DNA from: Litoditis marina
Lineage: Eukaryota > Nematoda > Chromadorea > Rhabditida > Rhabditidae
Direction: 5' to 3'
Assembly: GCA_964036275.1 (NCBI GenBank)
Contig: CAXIWQ010000005.1
Coordinates: 1 to 64,000 of the forward strand
DNA length: 64,000 nucleotides
Below the pieces are notes generated by a model. That model was not told the DNA's origin. It worked only from the letters and a program-made list of their open reading frames with translations, and did no database searches. The first letter of the stretch is position 1. Each line of letters opens with the position of its first letter. The position numbers and the translations under genes are program-made. Positions 1 through 11,000 of the stretch are shown in pieces.

Positions 1-1339
1 CTGGTATACGTGTTTCCACCTACCATTTTGAATGGTGAAAGGCAGCTGGGGCGATTTCGCCAAACCAACTCGAGGGAAACACGCTTTAGAAGTTATATAT
101 TAGGTTATTTATTTGAACAAAATATATTGTGTCACTAGGACGTTTTGGGTGTTATAATTATATGAATGTGCTCAGTAAAAGTTGTACTCAAAAATCGTTT
201 CGACCCTGATTCAAGACGATTTTTGGGTTGTTTTTCTCAGAGGGTTGGGTCATCATCAGTTGAACCCCTCTGAGAAAATTAAAACAGGACGAAAAGACTT
301 ACTGACCGTCTTCTAACGATGAATTGAGAGAAATGGACATTGCTTTTACTTCATTGCACGTTTTCAAGCTCGAAAGCTGGTATACGTGTTTCCACCTACC
401 ATTTTGAATGGTGAAAGGCAGCTGGGGCGATTTCGCCAAACCAACTCGAGGGAAACACGCTTTAGAAGTTATATATTAGGTTATTTATTTGAACAAAATA
501 TATTGTGTCACTAGGACGTTTTGGGTGTTATAATTATATGAATGTGCTCAGTAAAAGTTGTACTCAAAAATCGTTTCGACCCTGATTCAAGTCGATTTTT
601 GGGTTGTTTTTCTCAGAGGGTTGGGTCATCATCAGTTGAACCCCTCTGAGAAAATTAAAACAGGACGAAAAGACTTACTGACCGTCTTCTAACGATGAAT
701 TGAGAGAAATGGACATTGCTTTTACTTCATTGCACGTTTTCAAGCTCGAAAGCTGGTATACGTGTTTCCACCTACCATTTTGAATGGTGAAAGGCAGCTG
801 GGGCGATTTCGCCAAACCAACTCGAGGGAAACACGCTTTAGAAGTTATATATTAGGTTATTTATTTGAACAAAATATATTGTGTCACTAGGACGTTTTGG
901 GTGTTATAATTATATGAATGTGCTCAGTAAAAGTTGTACTCAAAAATCGTTTCGACCCTGATTCAAGACGATTTTTGGGTTGTTTTTCTCAGAGGGTTGG
1001 GTCATCATCAGTTGAACCCCTCTGAGAAAATTAAAACAGGACGAAAAGACTTACTGACCGTCTTCTAACGATGAATTGAGAGAAATGGACATTGCTTTTA
1101 CTTCATTGCACGTTTTCAAGCTCGAAAGCTGGTATACGTGTTTCCACCTACCATTTTGAATGGTGAAAGGCAGCTGGGGCGATTTCGCCAAACCAACTCG
1201 AGGGAAACACGCTTTAGAAGTTATATATTAGGTTATTTATTTGAACAAAATATATTGTGTCACTAGGACGTTTTGGGTGTTATAATTATATGAATGTGCT
1301 CAGTAAAAGTTGTACTCAAAAATCGTTTCGACCCTGATT
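1..1339 (-). repeat. SatA tandem array, 376-bp unit, minus orientation
   Basis: About 3.6 tandem copies of a 376-bp unit. The same motif (CTGGTATACGTG) recurs at 1, 377, 753 and 1129, giving an exact 376-bp period. Copies are nearly identical; one unit has a T for A change near 591, which alters the GTC next to the second hairpin. On the complementary strand each unit reads the same as the plus-oriented array that starts near 1340. The array is cut by the window start, so its full length is unknown. No protein-coding content is supported. Confidence 0.97.
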
Positions 1340-1362
1340 TCGTCCTGTTTTAATTTTCTTTT
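1338..1362. other. Inversion junction between opposed SatA arrays
   Basis: SatA changes strand here. The minus-oriented unit stops after ACCCTGATT, and a 20-bp piece of the plus-oriented unit (TTCGTCCTGTTTTAATTTTC) follows. That piece is then repeated at once as the plus-oriented array proper begins. The junction is therefore a head-to-head palindrome centre with a short duplicated stretch. The same sequence recurs at 5580-5604. Confidence 0.93.
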
Positions 1363-1751
1363 CGTCCTGTTTTAATTTTCTCAGAGGGGTTCAACTGATG
1401 ATGACCCAACCCTCTGAGAAAAACAACCCAAAAATCGTCTTGAATCAGGGTCGAAACGATTTTTGAGTACAACTTTTACTGAGCACATTCATATAATTAT
1501 AACACCCAAAACGTCCTAGTGACACAATATATTTTGTTCAAATAAATAACCTAATATATAACTTCTAAAGCGTGTTTCCCTCGAGTTGGTTTGGCGAAAT
1601 CGCCCCAGCTGCCCTTCACCATTCAAAATGGTAGGTGGAAACACGTATACCAGCTTTCGAGCTTGAAAACGTGCAATGAAGTAAAAGCAATGTCCATTTC
1701 TCTCAATTCATCGTTAGAAGACGGTCAGTAAGTCTTTTCGTCCTGTTTTAA

Positions 1752-1841
1752 TTTTCTCAGAGGGGTTCAACTGATGATGACCCAACCCTCTGAGAAAAAC
1801 AACCCAAAAATCGTCTTGAATCAGGGTCGAAACGATTTTTG
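1752..1841 (+). ncRNA. Hammerhead-like paired hairpins in SatA (representative unit)
   Basis: Candidate structured element, present in essentially every SatA unit. Hairpin 1 has a 13-bp stem (1752-1764/1786-1798). Its loop holds TTCAA, CTGATGA (1771-1777) and GACCC (1779-1783). Hairpin 2 has a 10-bp stem (1805-1814/1832-1841). Its loop starts with the C of GTC (1813-1815), then TTGAA (1816-1820) and GGGTC (1824-1828), and ends in GAAAC (1829-1833). TTCAA pairs with TTGAA and GACCC with GGGTC. Hammerhead ribozymes conserve CUGANGA, GAAA and a UH cleavage triplet around three stems, and all are present here. However, the CTGATGA strand lies 5' of the other two parts in a non-nested order, and one U is unpaired before stem II. 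Self-cleavage is not shown. The dual inverted repeat is certain; the ribozyme reading is a hypothesis. Confidence 0.35.
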
Positions 1842-1946
1842 AGTACAACTTTTACTGAGCACATTCATATAATTATAACACCCAAAACGTCCTAGTGACA
1901 CAATATATTTTGTTCAAATAAATAACCTAATATATAACTTCTAAAG

Positions 1947-2021
1947 CGTGTTTCCCTCGAGTTGGTTTGGCGAAATCGCCCCAGCTGCCTTTCACCATTC
2001 AAAATGGTAGGTGGAAACACG
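1947..2021 (+). repeat. T-shaped nested inverted repeat in SatA (representative unit)
   Basis: A 9-bp outer stem (1947-1955 with 2013-2021) encloses two smaller hairpins: GGCGA/TCGCC around AA at 1969-1980, and ACCATT/AATGGT around CAA at 1994-2008. As single-stranded DNA or RNA this would fold as a three-way, T-shaped structure. It recurs in all four SatA blocks. Two units (near 6655 and 7031) have lost part of the outer stem through GGTGG to GGTAA or GGTGA changes, so the fold is not strictly maintained. Confidence 0.7.
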
Positions 2022-3380
2022 TATACCAGCTTTCGAGCTTGAAAACGTGCAATGAAGTAGAAGCAATGTCCATTTCTCTCAATTCATCGTTAGAAGACGG
2101 TCAGTAAGTCTTTTCGTCCTGTTTTAATTTTCTCAGAGGGGTTCAACTGATGATGACCCAACCCTCTGAGAAAAACAACCCAAAAATCGTCTTGAATCAG
2201 GGTCGAAACGATTTTTGAGTACAACTTTTACTGAGCACATTCATATAATTATAACACCCAAAACGTCCTAGTGACACAATATATTTTGTTCAAATAAATA
2301 ACCTAATATATAACTTCTAAAGCGTGTTTCCCTCGAGTTGGTTTGGCGAAATCGCCCCAGCTGCCTTTCACCATTCAAAATGGTAGGTGGAAACACGTAT
2401 ACCAGCTTTCGAGCTTGAAAACGTGCAATGAAGTAAAAGCAATGTCCATTTCTCTCAATTCATCGTTAGAAGACGGTCAGTAAGTCTTTTCGTCCTGTTT
2501 TAATTTTCTCAGAGGGGTTCAACTGATGATGACCCAACCCTCTGAGAAAAACAACCCAAAAATCGTCTTGAATCAGGGTCGAAACGATTTTTGAGTACAA
2601 CTTTTACTGAGCACATTCATATAATTATAACACCCAAAACGTCCTAGTGACACAATATATTTTGTTCAAATAAATAACCTAATATATAACTTCTAAAGCG
2701 TGTTTCCCTCGAGTTGGTTTGGCGAAATCGCCCCAGCTGCCTTTCACCATTCAAAATGGTAGGTGGAAACACGTATACCAGCTTTCGAGCTTGAAAACGT
2801 GCAATGAAGTAGAAGCAATGTCCATTTCTCTCAATTCATCGTTAGAAGACGGTCAGTAAGTCTTTTCGTCCTGTTTTAATTTTCTCAGAGGGGTTCAACT
2901 GATGATGACCCAACCCTCTGAGAAAAACAACCCAAAAATCGTCTTGAATCAGGGTCGAAACGATTTTTGAGTACAACTTTTACTGAGCACATTCATATAA
3001 TTATAACACCCAAAACGTCCTAGTGACACAATATATTTTGTTCAAATAAATAACCTAATATATAACTTCTAAAGCGTGTTTCCCTCGAGTTGGTTTGGCG
3101 AAATCGCCCCAGCTGCCTTTCACCATTCAAAATGGTAGGTGGAAACACGTATACCAGCTTTCGAGCTTGAAAACGTGCAATGAAGTAAAAGCAATGTCCA
3201 TTTCTCTCAATTCATCGTTAGAAGACGGTCAGTAAGTCTTTTCGTCCTGTTTTAATTTTCTCAGAGGGGTTCAACTGATGATGACCCAACCCTCTGAGAA
3301 AAACAACCCAAAAATCGTCTTGAATCAGGGTCGAAACGATTTTTGAGTACAACTTTTACTGAGCACATTCATATAATTAT

Positions 3381-3958
3381 AGTGTACTAAAGGTTTTTCA
3401 TGTATACAAGCTCTGTATCAAAACTCAGAAAGTTCGAATTTTGGCCGCGCTGATATTGAATCGGCCGGATTTCGAAGTTTTCACCGGTCAATCTGAAGAT
3501 TGTAAGGAGGCCAATTGTTTCATGGTAGTTGTGACCATAAGTGGGAAGATGGTCCAATTGAGTAGTAACAGTGTACTAAAGGTTTTACATGTATACAAGC
3601 TCTGTATCGAAACTCAGAAAGTTCGAATATTGGCCGCGCTGATATTGAATCGGCCGGATTTCGAAGTTTTCACCGGTCAACCTGAAGATTGTAAATAGAT
3701 CAATTGTTTCATGTTAGTTGTTACTATAAGTGGAAAGATAGTCCAATTAAGTAGTAACAGCGTACTAAAGGTTTTTCATGTATACAAGCTCTGTATCGAA
3801 ACTCAGAAAGTTCGAATTTTGGCCGCGCTGATATTGAATCGGCCGGATTTCGAAGTTTTCACAGGTCAATCTGGAGATTGTACGAAGGCCAATTGTTTCA
3901 TAATAGTTGTTACAATAAGTGGGAAGATAGTCCAATTGAGTAGTAACAGTGTACTAAA
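3381..3958 (+). repeat. SatB block of about three 189-bp monomers between SatA blocks
   Basis: SatB starts at AGTGTACTAAAGG directly after SatA (CATATAATTAT). It ends at GTGTACTAAAG, where SatA resumes in minus orientation (TTATATATTAGG) with AAG shared by both sides. It has the same left junction as the main array at 8024. The 63-codon open frames inside it are those of SatB in general. Confidence 0.96.
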
Positions 3959-5581
3959 GTTATATATTAGGTTATTTATTTGAACAAAATATATTGTGTC
4001 ACTAGGACGTTTTGGGTGTTATAATTATATGAATGTGCTCAGTAAAAGTTGTACTCAAAAATCGTTTCGACCCTGATTCAAGACGATTTTTGGGTTGTTT
4101 TTCTCAGAGGGTTGGGTCATCATCAGTTGAACCCCTCTGAGAAAATTAAAACAGGACGAAAAGACTTACTGACCGTCTTCTAACGATGAATTGAGAGAAA
4201 TGGACATTGCTTTTACTTCATTGCACGTTTTTAAGCTCGAAAGCTGGTATACGTGTTTCCACCTACCATTTTGAATGGTGAAAGGCAGCTGGGGCGATTT
4301 CGCCAAACCAACTCGAGGGAAACACGCTTTAGAAGTTATATATTAGGTTATTTATTTGAACAAAATATATTGTGTCACTAGGACGTTTTGGGTGTTATAA
4401 TTATATGAATGTGCTCAGTAAAAGTTGTACTCAAAAATCGTTTCGACCCTGATTCAAGACGATTTTTGGGTTGTTTTTCTCAGAGGGTTGGGTCATCATC
4501 AGTTGAACCCCTCTGAGAAAATTAAAACAGGACGAAAAGACTTACTGACCGTCTTCTAACGATGAATTGAGAGAAATGGACATTGCTTTTACTTCATTGC
4601 ACGTTTTCAAGCTCGAAAGCTGGTATACGTGTTTCCACCTACCATTTTGAATGGTGAAAGGCAGCTGGGGCGATTTCGCCAAACCAACTCGAGGGAAACA
4701 CGCTTTAGAAGTTATATATTAGGTTATTTATTTGAACAAAATATATTGTGTCACTAGGACGTTTTGGGTGTTATAATTATATGAATGTGCTCAGTAAAAG
4801 TTGTACTCAAAAATCGTTTCGACCCTGATTCAAGACGATTTTTGGGTTGTTTTTCTCAGAGGGTTGGGTCATCATCAGTTGAACCCCTCTGAGAAAATTA
4901 AAACAGGACGAAAAGACTTACTGACCGTCTTCTAACGATGAATTGAGAGAAATGGACATTGATTTTACTTCATTGCACGTTTTCAAGCTCGAAAGCTGGT
5001 ATACGTGTTTCCACCTACCATTTTGAATGGTGAAAGGCAGCTGGGGCGATTTCGCCGAACCAACTCGAGGGAAACACGCTTTCGAAGTTATATATTAGGT
5101 TATTTATTTGAACAAAATATATTGTGTCACTAGGACGTTTTGGGTGTTATAATTATATGAATGTGCTCAGTAAAAGTTGTACTCAAAAATCGTTTCGACC
5201 CTGATTCAAGACGATTTTTGGGTTGTTTTTCTCAGAGGGTTGGGTCATCATCAGTTGAACCCCTCTGAGAAAATTAAAACAGGACGAAAAGACTTACTGA
5301 CCGTCTTCTAACGATGAATTGAGAGAAATGGACATTGCTTTTACTTCATTGCACGTTTTCAAGCTCGAAAGCTGGTATACGTGTTTCCACCTACCATTTT
5401 GAATGGTGAAAGGCAGCTGGGGCGATTTCGCCAAACCAACTCGAGGGAAACACGCTTTAGAAGTTATATATTAGGTTATTTATTTGAACAAAATATATTG
5501 TGTCACTAGGACGTTTTGGGTGTTATAATTATATGAATGTGCTCAGTAAAAGTTGTACTCAAAAATCGTTTCGACCCTGAT
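3959..5581 (-). repeat. SatA tandem array, minus orientation (second block)
   Basis: About 4.3 copies of the 376-bp SatA unit in the orientation of 1-1339. Small differences from the consensus occur, such as GATTTT for GCTTTT near 4972 and TTTCGAAG for TTTAGAAG near 5082. It ends at the second copy of the inversion junction. Confidence 0.97.
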
Positions 5582-5604
5582 TTCGTCCTGTTTTAATTTT
5601 CTTT
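5580..5604. other. Second copy of the SatA inversion junction
   Basis: Same breakpoint and same 20-bp partial duplication as at 1338-1362. Two identical junctions show that the whole palindrome was copied as a block, not formed twice. Confidence 0.93.
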
Positions 5605-8023
5605 TCGTCCTGTTTTAATTTTCTCAGAGGGGTTCAACTGATGATGACCCAACCCTCTGAGAAAAACAACCCAAAAATCGTCTTGAATCAGGGTCGAAAC
5701 GATTTTTGAGTACAACTTTTACTGAGCACATTCATATAATTATAACACCCAAAACGTCCTAGTGACACAATATATTTTGTTCAAATAAATAACCTAATAT
5801 ATAACTTAATATATAACTTCTAAAGCGTGTTTCCCTCGAGTTGGTTTGGCGAAATCGCCCCAGCTGCCCTTCACCATTCAAAATGGTAGGTGGAAACACG
5901 TATACCAGCTTTCGAGCTTGAAAACGTGCAATGAAGTAAAAGCAATGTCCATTTCTCTCAATTCATCGTTAGAAGACGGTCAGTAAGTCTTTTCGTCCTG
6001 TTTTAATTTTCTCAGAGGGGTTCAACTGATGATGACCCAACCCTCTGAGAAAAACAACCCAAAAATCGTCTTGAATCAGGGTCGAAACGATTTTTGAGTA
6101 CAACTTTTACTGAGCACATTCATATAATTATAACACCCAAAACGTCCTAGTGACACAATATATTTTGTTCAAATAAATAACCTAATATATAACTTAATAT
6201 ATAACTTCTAAAGCGTGTTTCCCTCGAGTTGGTTTGGCGAAATCGCCCCAGCTGCCCTTCACCATTCAAAATGGTAGGTGGAAACACGTATACCAGCTTT
6301 CGAGCTTGAAAACGTGCAATGAAGTAAAAGCAATGTCCATTTCTCTCAATTCATCGTTAGAAGACGGTCAGTAAGTCTTTTCGTCCTGTTTTAATTTTCT
6401 CAGGGGTGTTCAACTGATGATGACCCAACCCTCTGAGAAAAACAACCCAAAAATCGTCTTGAATCTGGGTCGAAACGATTTTTGAGTACAACTTTTACTG
6501 AGCACATTCATATAATTATAACACCCAAAACGTCCTAGTGACACAATATATTTTGTTCAAATAAATAACCTAATATATAACTTCTAAAGCGTGTTTCCCT
6601 CGAGTTGGTTTGGCGAAATCGCCCCAGCTGCCTTTCACCATTCAAAATGGTAGGTAAAAACACGTATACCAGCTTTCGAGCTTGAAAACGTGCAATGAAG
6701 TAGAAGCAATGTCCATTTCTCATAATTCATCGTTAGAAGACGGTCAGTAAGTCTTTTCGTCCTGTTTTAATTTTCTCAGAGGGGTTCAACTGATGATGAC
6801 CCAACCCTCTGAGAAAAACAACCCAAAAATCGTCTTGAATCAGGGTCGAAACGATTTTTGAGTACAACTTTTACTGAGCACATTCATATAATTATAACAC
6901 CCAAAACGTCCTAGTGACACAATATATTTTGTTCAAATAAATAACCTAATATATAACTTCTAAAGCGTGTTTCCCTCGAGTTGGTTTGGCGAAATCGCCC
7001 CAGCTGCCTTTCACCATTCAAATGGTAGGTGAAAACACGTATACCAGCTTTCGAGCTTGAAAACGTGCAATGAAGTAGAAGCAATGTCCATTTCTCATAA
7101 TTCATCGTTAGAAGACGGTCAGTAAGTCTTTTCGTCCTGTTTTAATTTTCTCAGAGGGGTTCAACTGATGATGACCCAACCCTCTGAGAAAAACAACCCA
7201 AAAATCGTCTTGAATCAGGGTCGAAACGATTTTTTGAGTACAACTTTTACTGAGCACATTCATATAATTATAACACCCAAAACGTCCTAGTGACACAATA
7301 TATTTTGTTCAAATAAATAACCTAATATATAACTTCTAAAGCGTGTTTCCCTCGAGTTGGTTTGGCGAAATCGCCCCAGCTGCCTTTCACCATTCAAAAT
7401 GGTAGGTGGAAACACGTATACCAGCTTTCGAGCTTGAAAACGTGCAATGAAGTAAAAGCAATGTCCATTTCTCTCAATTCATCGTTAGAAGACGGTCAGT
7501 AAGTCTTTTCGTCCTGTTTTAATTTTCTCAGAGGGGTTCAACTGATGATGACCCAACCCTCTGAGAAAAACAACCCAAAAATCGTCTTGAATCAGGGTCG
7601 AAACGATTTTTGAGTACAACTTTTACTGAGCACATTCATATAATTATAACACCCAAAACGTCCTAGTGACACAATATATTTTGTTCAAATAAATAACCTA
7701 ATATATAACTTCTAAAGCGTGTTTCCCTCGAGTTGGTTTGGCGAAATCGCCCCAGCTGCCTTTCACCATTCAAAATGGTAGGTGGAAACACGTATACCAG
7801 CTTTCGAGCTTGAAAACGTGCAATGAAGTAAAAGCAATGTCCATTTCTCTCAATTCATCGTTAGAAGACGGTCAGTAAGTCTTTTCGTCCTGTTTTAATT
7901 TTCTCAGAGGGGTTCAACTGATGATGACCCAACCCTCTGAGAAAAACAACCCAAAAATCGTCTTGAATCAGGGTCGAAACGATTTTTGAGTACAACTTTT
8001 ACTGAGCACATTCATATAATTAT
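5582..8023 (+). repeat. SatA tandem array, plus orientation (second block)
   Basis: About 6.5 SatA units. Two neighbouring units carry the same 12-bp tandem duplication (AATATATAACTT at 5796-5807/5808-5819 and 6184-6195/6196-6207), 388 bp apart, so one arose by copying the other. Several units here are more diverged than elsewhere: a broken hairpin stem near 6402 (CAGGGGTG), a changed loop near 6466, weakened outer stems near 6655 and 7031, and an extra T near 7231. The array ends at the SatB junction at 8024. Short minus-strand ORFs here are by-products of the repeat. Confidence 0.97.
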
Positions 8024-11000
8024 AGTGTACTAAAGGTTTTTCATGTATACAAGCTCTGTATCAAAACTCAGAAAGTTCGAATTTTGGCCGCGCTGATATT
8101 GAATCGGCCGGATTTCGAAGTTTTCACAGGTCAATCTGAAGATTGTAAGAAAACCAATTGTTCCATGGTAGTTGTTACTATAAGTGGAAAGATAGTCCAA
8201 TTAAGTAGTAACAGCGTACTAAAGGTTTTTCATGTATACAAGCTCTGTATCGAAACTCAGAAAGTTCGAATTTTGGCCGCGCTGATATTCAATCGGCCGG
8301 ATTCCGAAGTTTTCACAGGTCAATCTGAAGATTGTAAGAAAACCAATTGTTCCATGGTAGTTGTTACTATAAGTGGGGAGATAGTCCAACTGAGTAGTAA
8401 CAGTGTACTAAAGGTTTTTCATGTATACAAACTCTGTATCGAAACTCAGAAAGTTCGAATTTTGGCCGCGCTGATATTGAATCGGCCGGATTTCGAAGTT
8501 TTCACAGGTCAATCTGGAGATTGTACGAAGGCCAATTGTTTCATAATAGTTGTTACAATAAGTGGGAAGATAGCCCAATTGAGTAGTAACAGTGTACTAA
8601 AGGTTTTTCATGTATACAAGCTCTGTATCAAAACTCAGAAAGTTCGAATTTTGGCCGCGCTGATATTGAATCGGCCGGATTTCGAAGTTTTCACCGGTCA
8701 ATCTGAAGATTGTAAGGAGGCCAATTGTTTCATGGTAGTTGTGACCATAAGTGGGAAGATGGTCCAATTGAGTAGTAACAGTGTACTAAAGGTTTTACAT
8801 GTATACAAGCTCTGTATCGAAACTCAGAAAGTTCGAATATTGGCCGCGCTGATATTGAATCGGCCGGATTTCGAAGTTTTCACCGGTCAACCTGAAGATT
8901 GTAAATAGGTCAATTGTTTCATGTTAGTTGTTACTATAAGTGAAAAGATAGTCCAATTAAGTAGTAACAGCGTACTAAAGGTTTTTCATGTATACAAGCT
9001 CTGTATCGAAACTCAGAAAGTTCGAATTTTGGCCGCGCTGATATTCAATCGGCCGGATTCCGAAGTTTTCACAGGTCAATCTGAAGATTGTAAGAAAACC
9101 AATTGTTCCATGGTAGTTGTTACTATAAGTGGGGAGATAGTCCAACTGAGTAGTAACAGCGTACTAAAGGTTTTTCATGTATACAAGCTCTGTATCGAAA
9201 CTCAGAAAGTTCGAATTTTGGCCGTGCTGATATTGAATCGGCCGGATTTCGAAGTTTTCACAGGTCAATCTGAAGATTGTAAGGAGGCCAATTGTTTCAT
9301 GGTAGTTGTGACCATAAGTGGGAAGATAGTCCAATTGAGTAGTAACAGTGTACTAAAGGTTCTACATGTATACAAGCTCTGTATCGAAACTCAGAAAGTT
9401 CGAATTTTGGCCGTGCTGATATTGAATCGGCCGGATTTCGAAGTTTTCACAGGTCAATCTGGAGATTGTACGAAGCCAATTGTTTCATAATAGTTGTTAC
9501 AATAAGTGGGAGGATAGTCCAATTGAGTAGTAACAGTGTACTAAAGGTTTTTCATGTATACAAGCTCTGTATCGAAACTCAGAAAGTTCGAATTTTGGCC
9601 GTGCTGATATTGAATCGGCCGGATTTCGAAGTTTTCACAGGTCAATCTGGAGATTGTACGAAGCCAATTGTTTCATAATAGTTGTTACAATAAGTGGGAA
9701 GATAGTCCAATTAAGTAGTAACAGTGTACTAAAGGTTTTTTCATGTATACAAGCTCTGTATCGAAACTCAGAAAGTTCGAATTTTGGCCGCGCTGATATT
9801 GAATCGGCCGGATTTCGAAGTTTTCACCGGTCAATCTGAAGATTGTAAGAAAACCAATTGTTTCATGGTAGTTGTTACCATAACTGGGAAGATAGTCCAA
9901 TTGAGTAGTAACAGTGTACTAAAGATTTTTCATGTATACAAGCTCTGTATCGAAACTCAGAAAGTTCGAATTTTGGCCGCGCTGATATTGAATCGGCCGG
10001 ATTTCGAAGTTTTTACCGGTCAACCTGAAGATTGTAAATAGGTCAATTGTTTCAAGTTAGTTGTTACTATAAGTGGAAAGATAGTCCAATTAAGTAGTAA
10101 CAGCGTACTAAAGGTTTTTCATGTATACAAGCTCTGTATCGAAACTCAGAAAGTTCGAATTTTGGCCGCGCTGATATTCAATCGGCCGGATTCCGAAGTT
10201 TTCACAGGTCAATCTGAAGATTGTAAGAAAACCAATTGTTCCATGGTAGTTGTTACTATAACTGGGGAGATAGTCCAACTGAGTAGTAATAGTGTACTAA
10301 AGGTTTTTCATGTATACAAGCTCTGTATCGAAACTCAGAAAGTTCGAACTTTGGCCGCGCTGATACTGAATCGGCCGGATTTCGAAGTTTTCACAGGTCA
10401 ATCTGAAGATTGTACGAAGGCCAATTGTTTCATAATGGTTGTTACAATAAGTGGGAAGCTAGTCCAATTAAGTGGTAACAGTGTACGGAAGGTTTTTCAT
10501 GTATACAAGCTCTGTATCGACACTCAGAAAGTTCGAACTTTGGCCGCGCTGATACTGAATCGGCCGGATTTCGAAGTTTTCACGGTCAACCTGAAGATTG
10601 TAAATAGGTCAATTGTTTCATGTTAGTTGTTACTATAAGTGGAAAGATAGTCCAATTAAGTAGTAACAGTGTACTAAAGGTTTTTCATGTATACAAGCTC
10701 TGTATCGAAACTCAGAAGGTTCGAATTTTGGCCGCGCTGATATTCAATCGGCCGGATTTCGAAGTTTTCACCGGTCAATCTGAAGATTGTAAGGAGGCCA
10801 ATTGTTTTATGGTAGTTGTGACCATGAGTGGGAAGCTAGTCCAATTAAGTGGTAACAGTGTACGGAAGGTTTTTCATGTATACAAGCTCTGTATCGAAAC
10901 TCAGAAAGTTCGAACTTTGGCCGCGCTGATACTGAATCGGCCGGATTTCGAAGTTTTCACCGGTCAATCTGAAGATTGTAAGGAGGCCAATTGTTTTTTG

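Larger units (their letters stand above)
1340..3380 (+). repeat. SatA tandem array, plus orientation
   Basis: About 5.4 copies of the 376-bp unit. A representative unit shows a dense set of inverted repeats: TTTTCTCAGAGGG (1752-1764) with its complement at 1786-1798; CAAAAATCGT (1805-1814) with ACGATTTTTG (1832-1841); CGTGTTTCC (1947-1955) with GGAAACACG (2013-2021). The last pair encloses GGCGAAATCGCC (1969-1980) and ACCATT/AATGGT (1994-1999, 2003-2008). Units alternate between GTAAAAGC and GTAGAAGC (about 1681, 2056, 2433, 2809, 3185), so the array has a 752-bp dimeric order. It ends abruptly at SatB after CATATAATTAT. Confidence 0.97.

Noticed and set aside
1020..1075. Hammerhead on the opposite SatA strand (GGACGAAAAGAC with a closed stem III and TTC)
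   Set aside because: The GAAA and stem III parts are present, but the only upstream candidate core reads CTGAGAA, which lacks the essential G of CUGANGA, and stem II does not form.
6535..7296. Short minus-strand ORFs in SatA
   Set aside because: They are open only because a few units have drifted. The same region in other units has stops, and there is no coding pattern.
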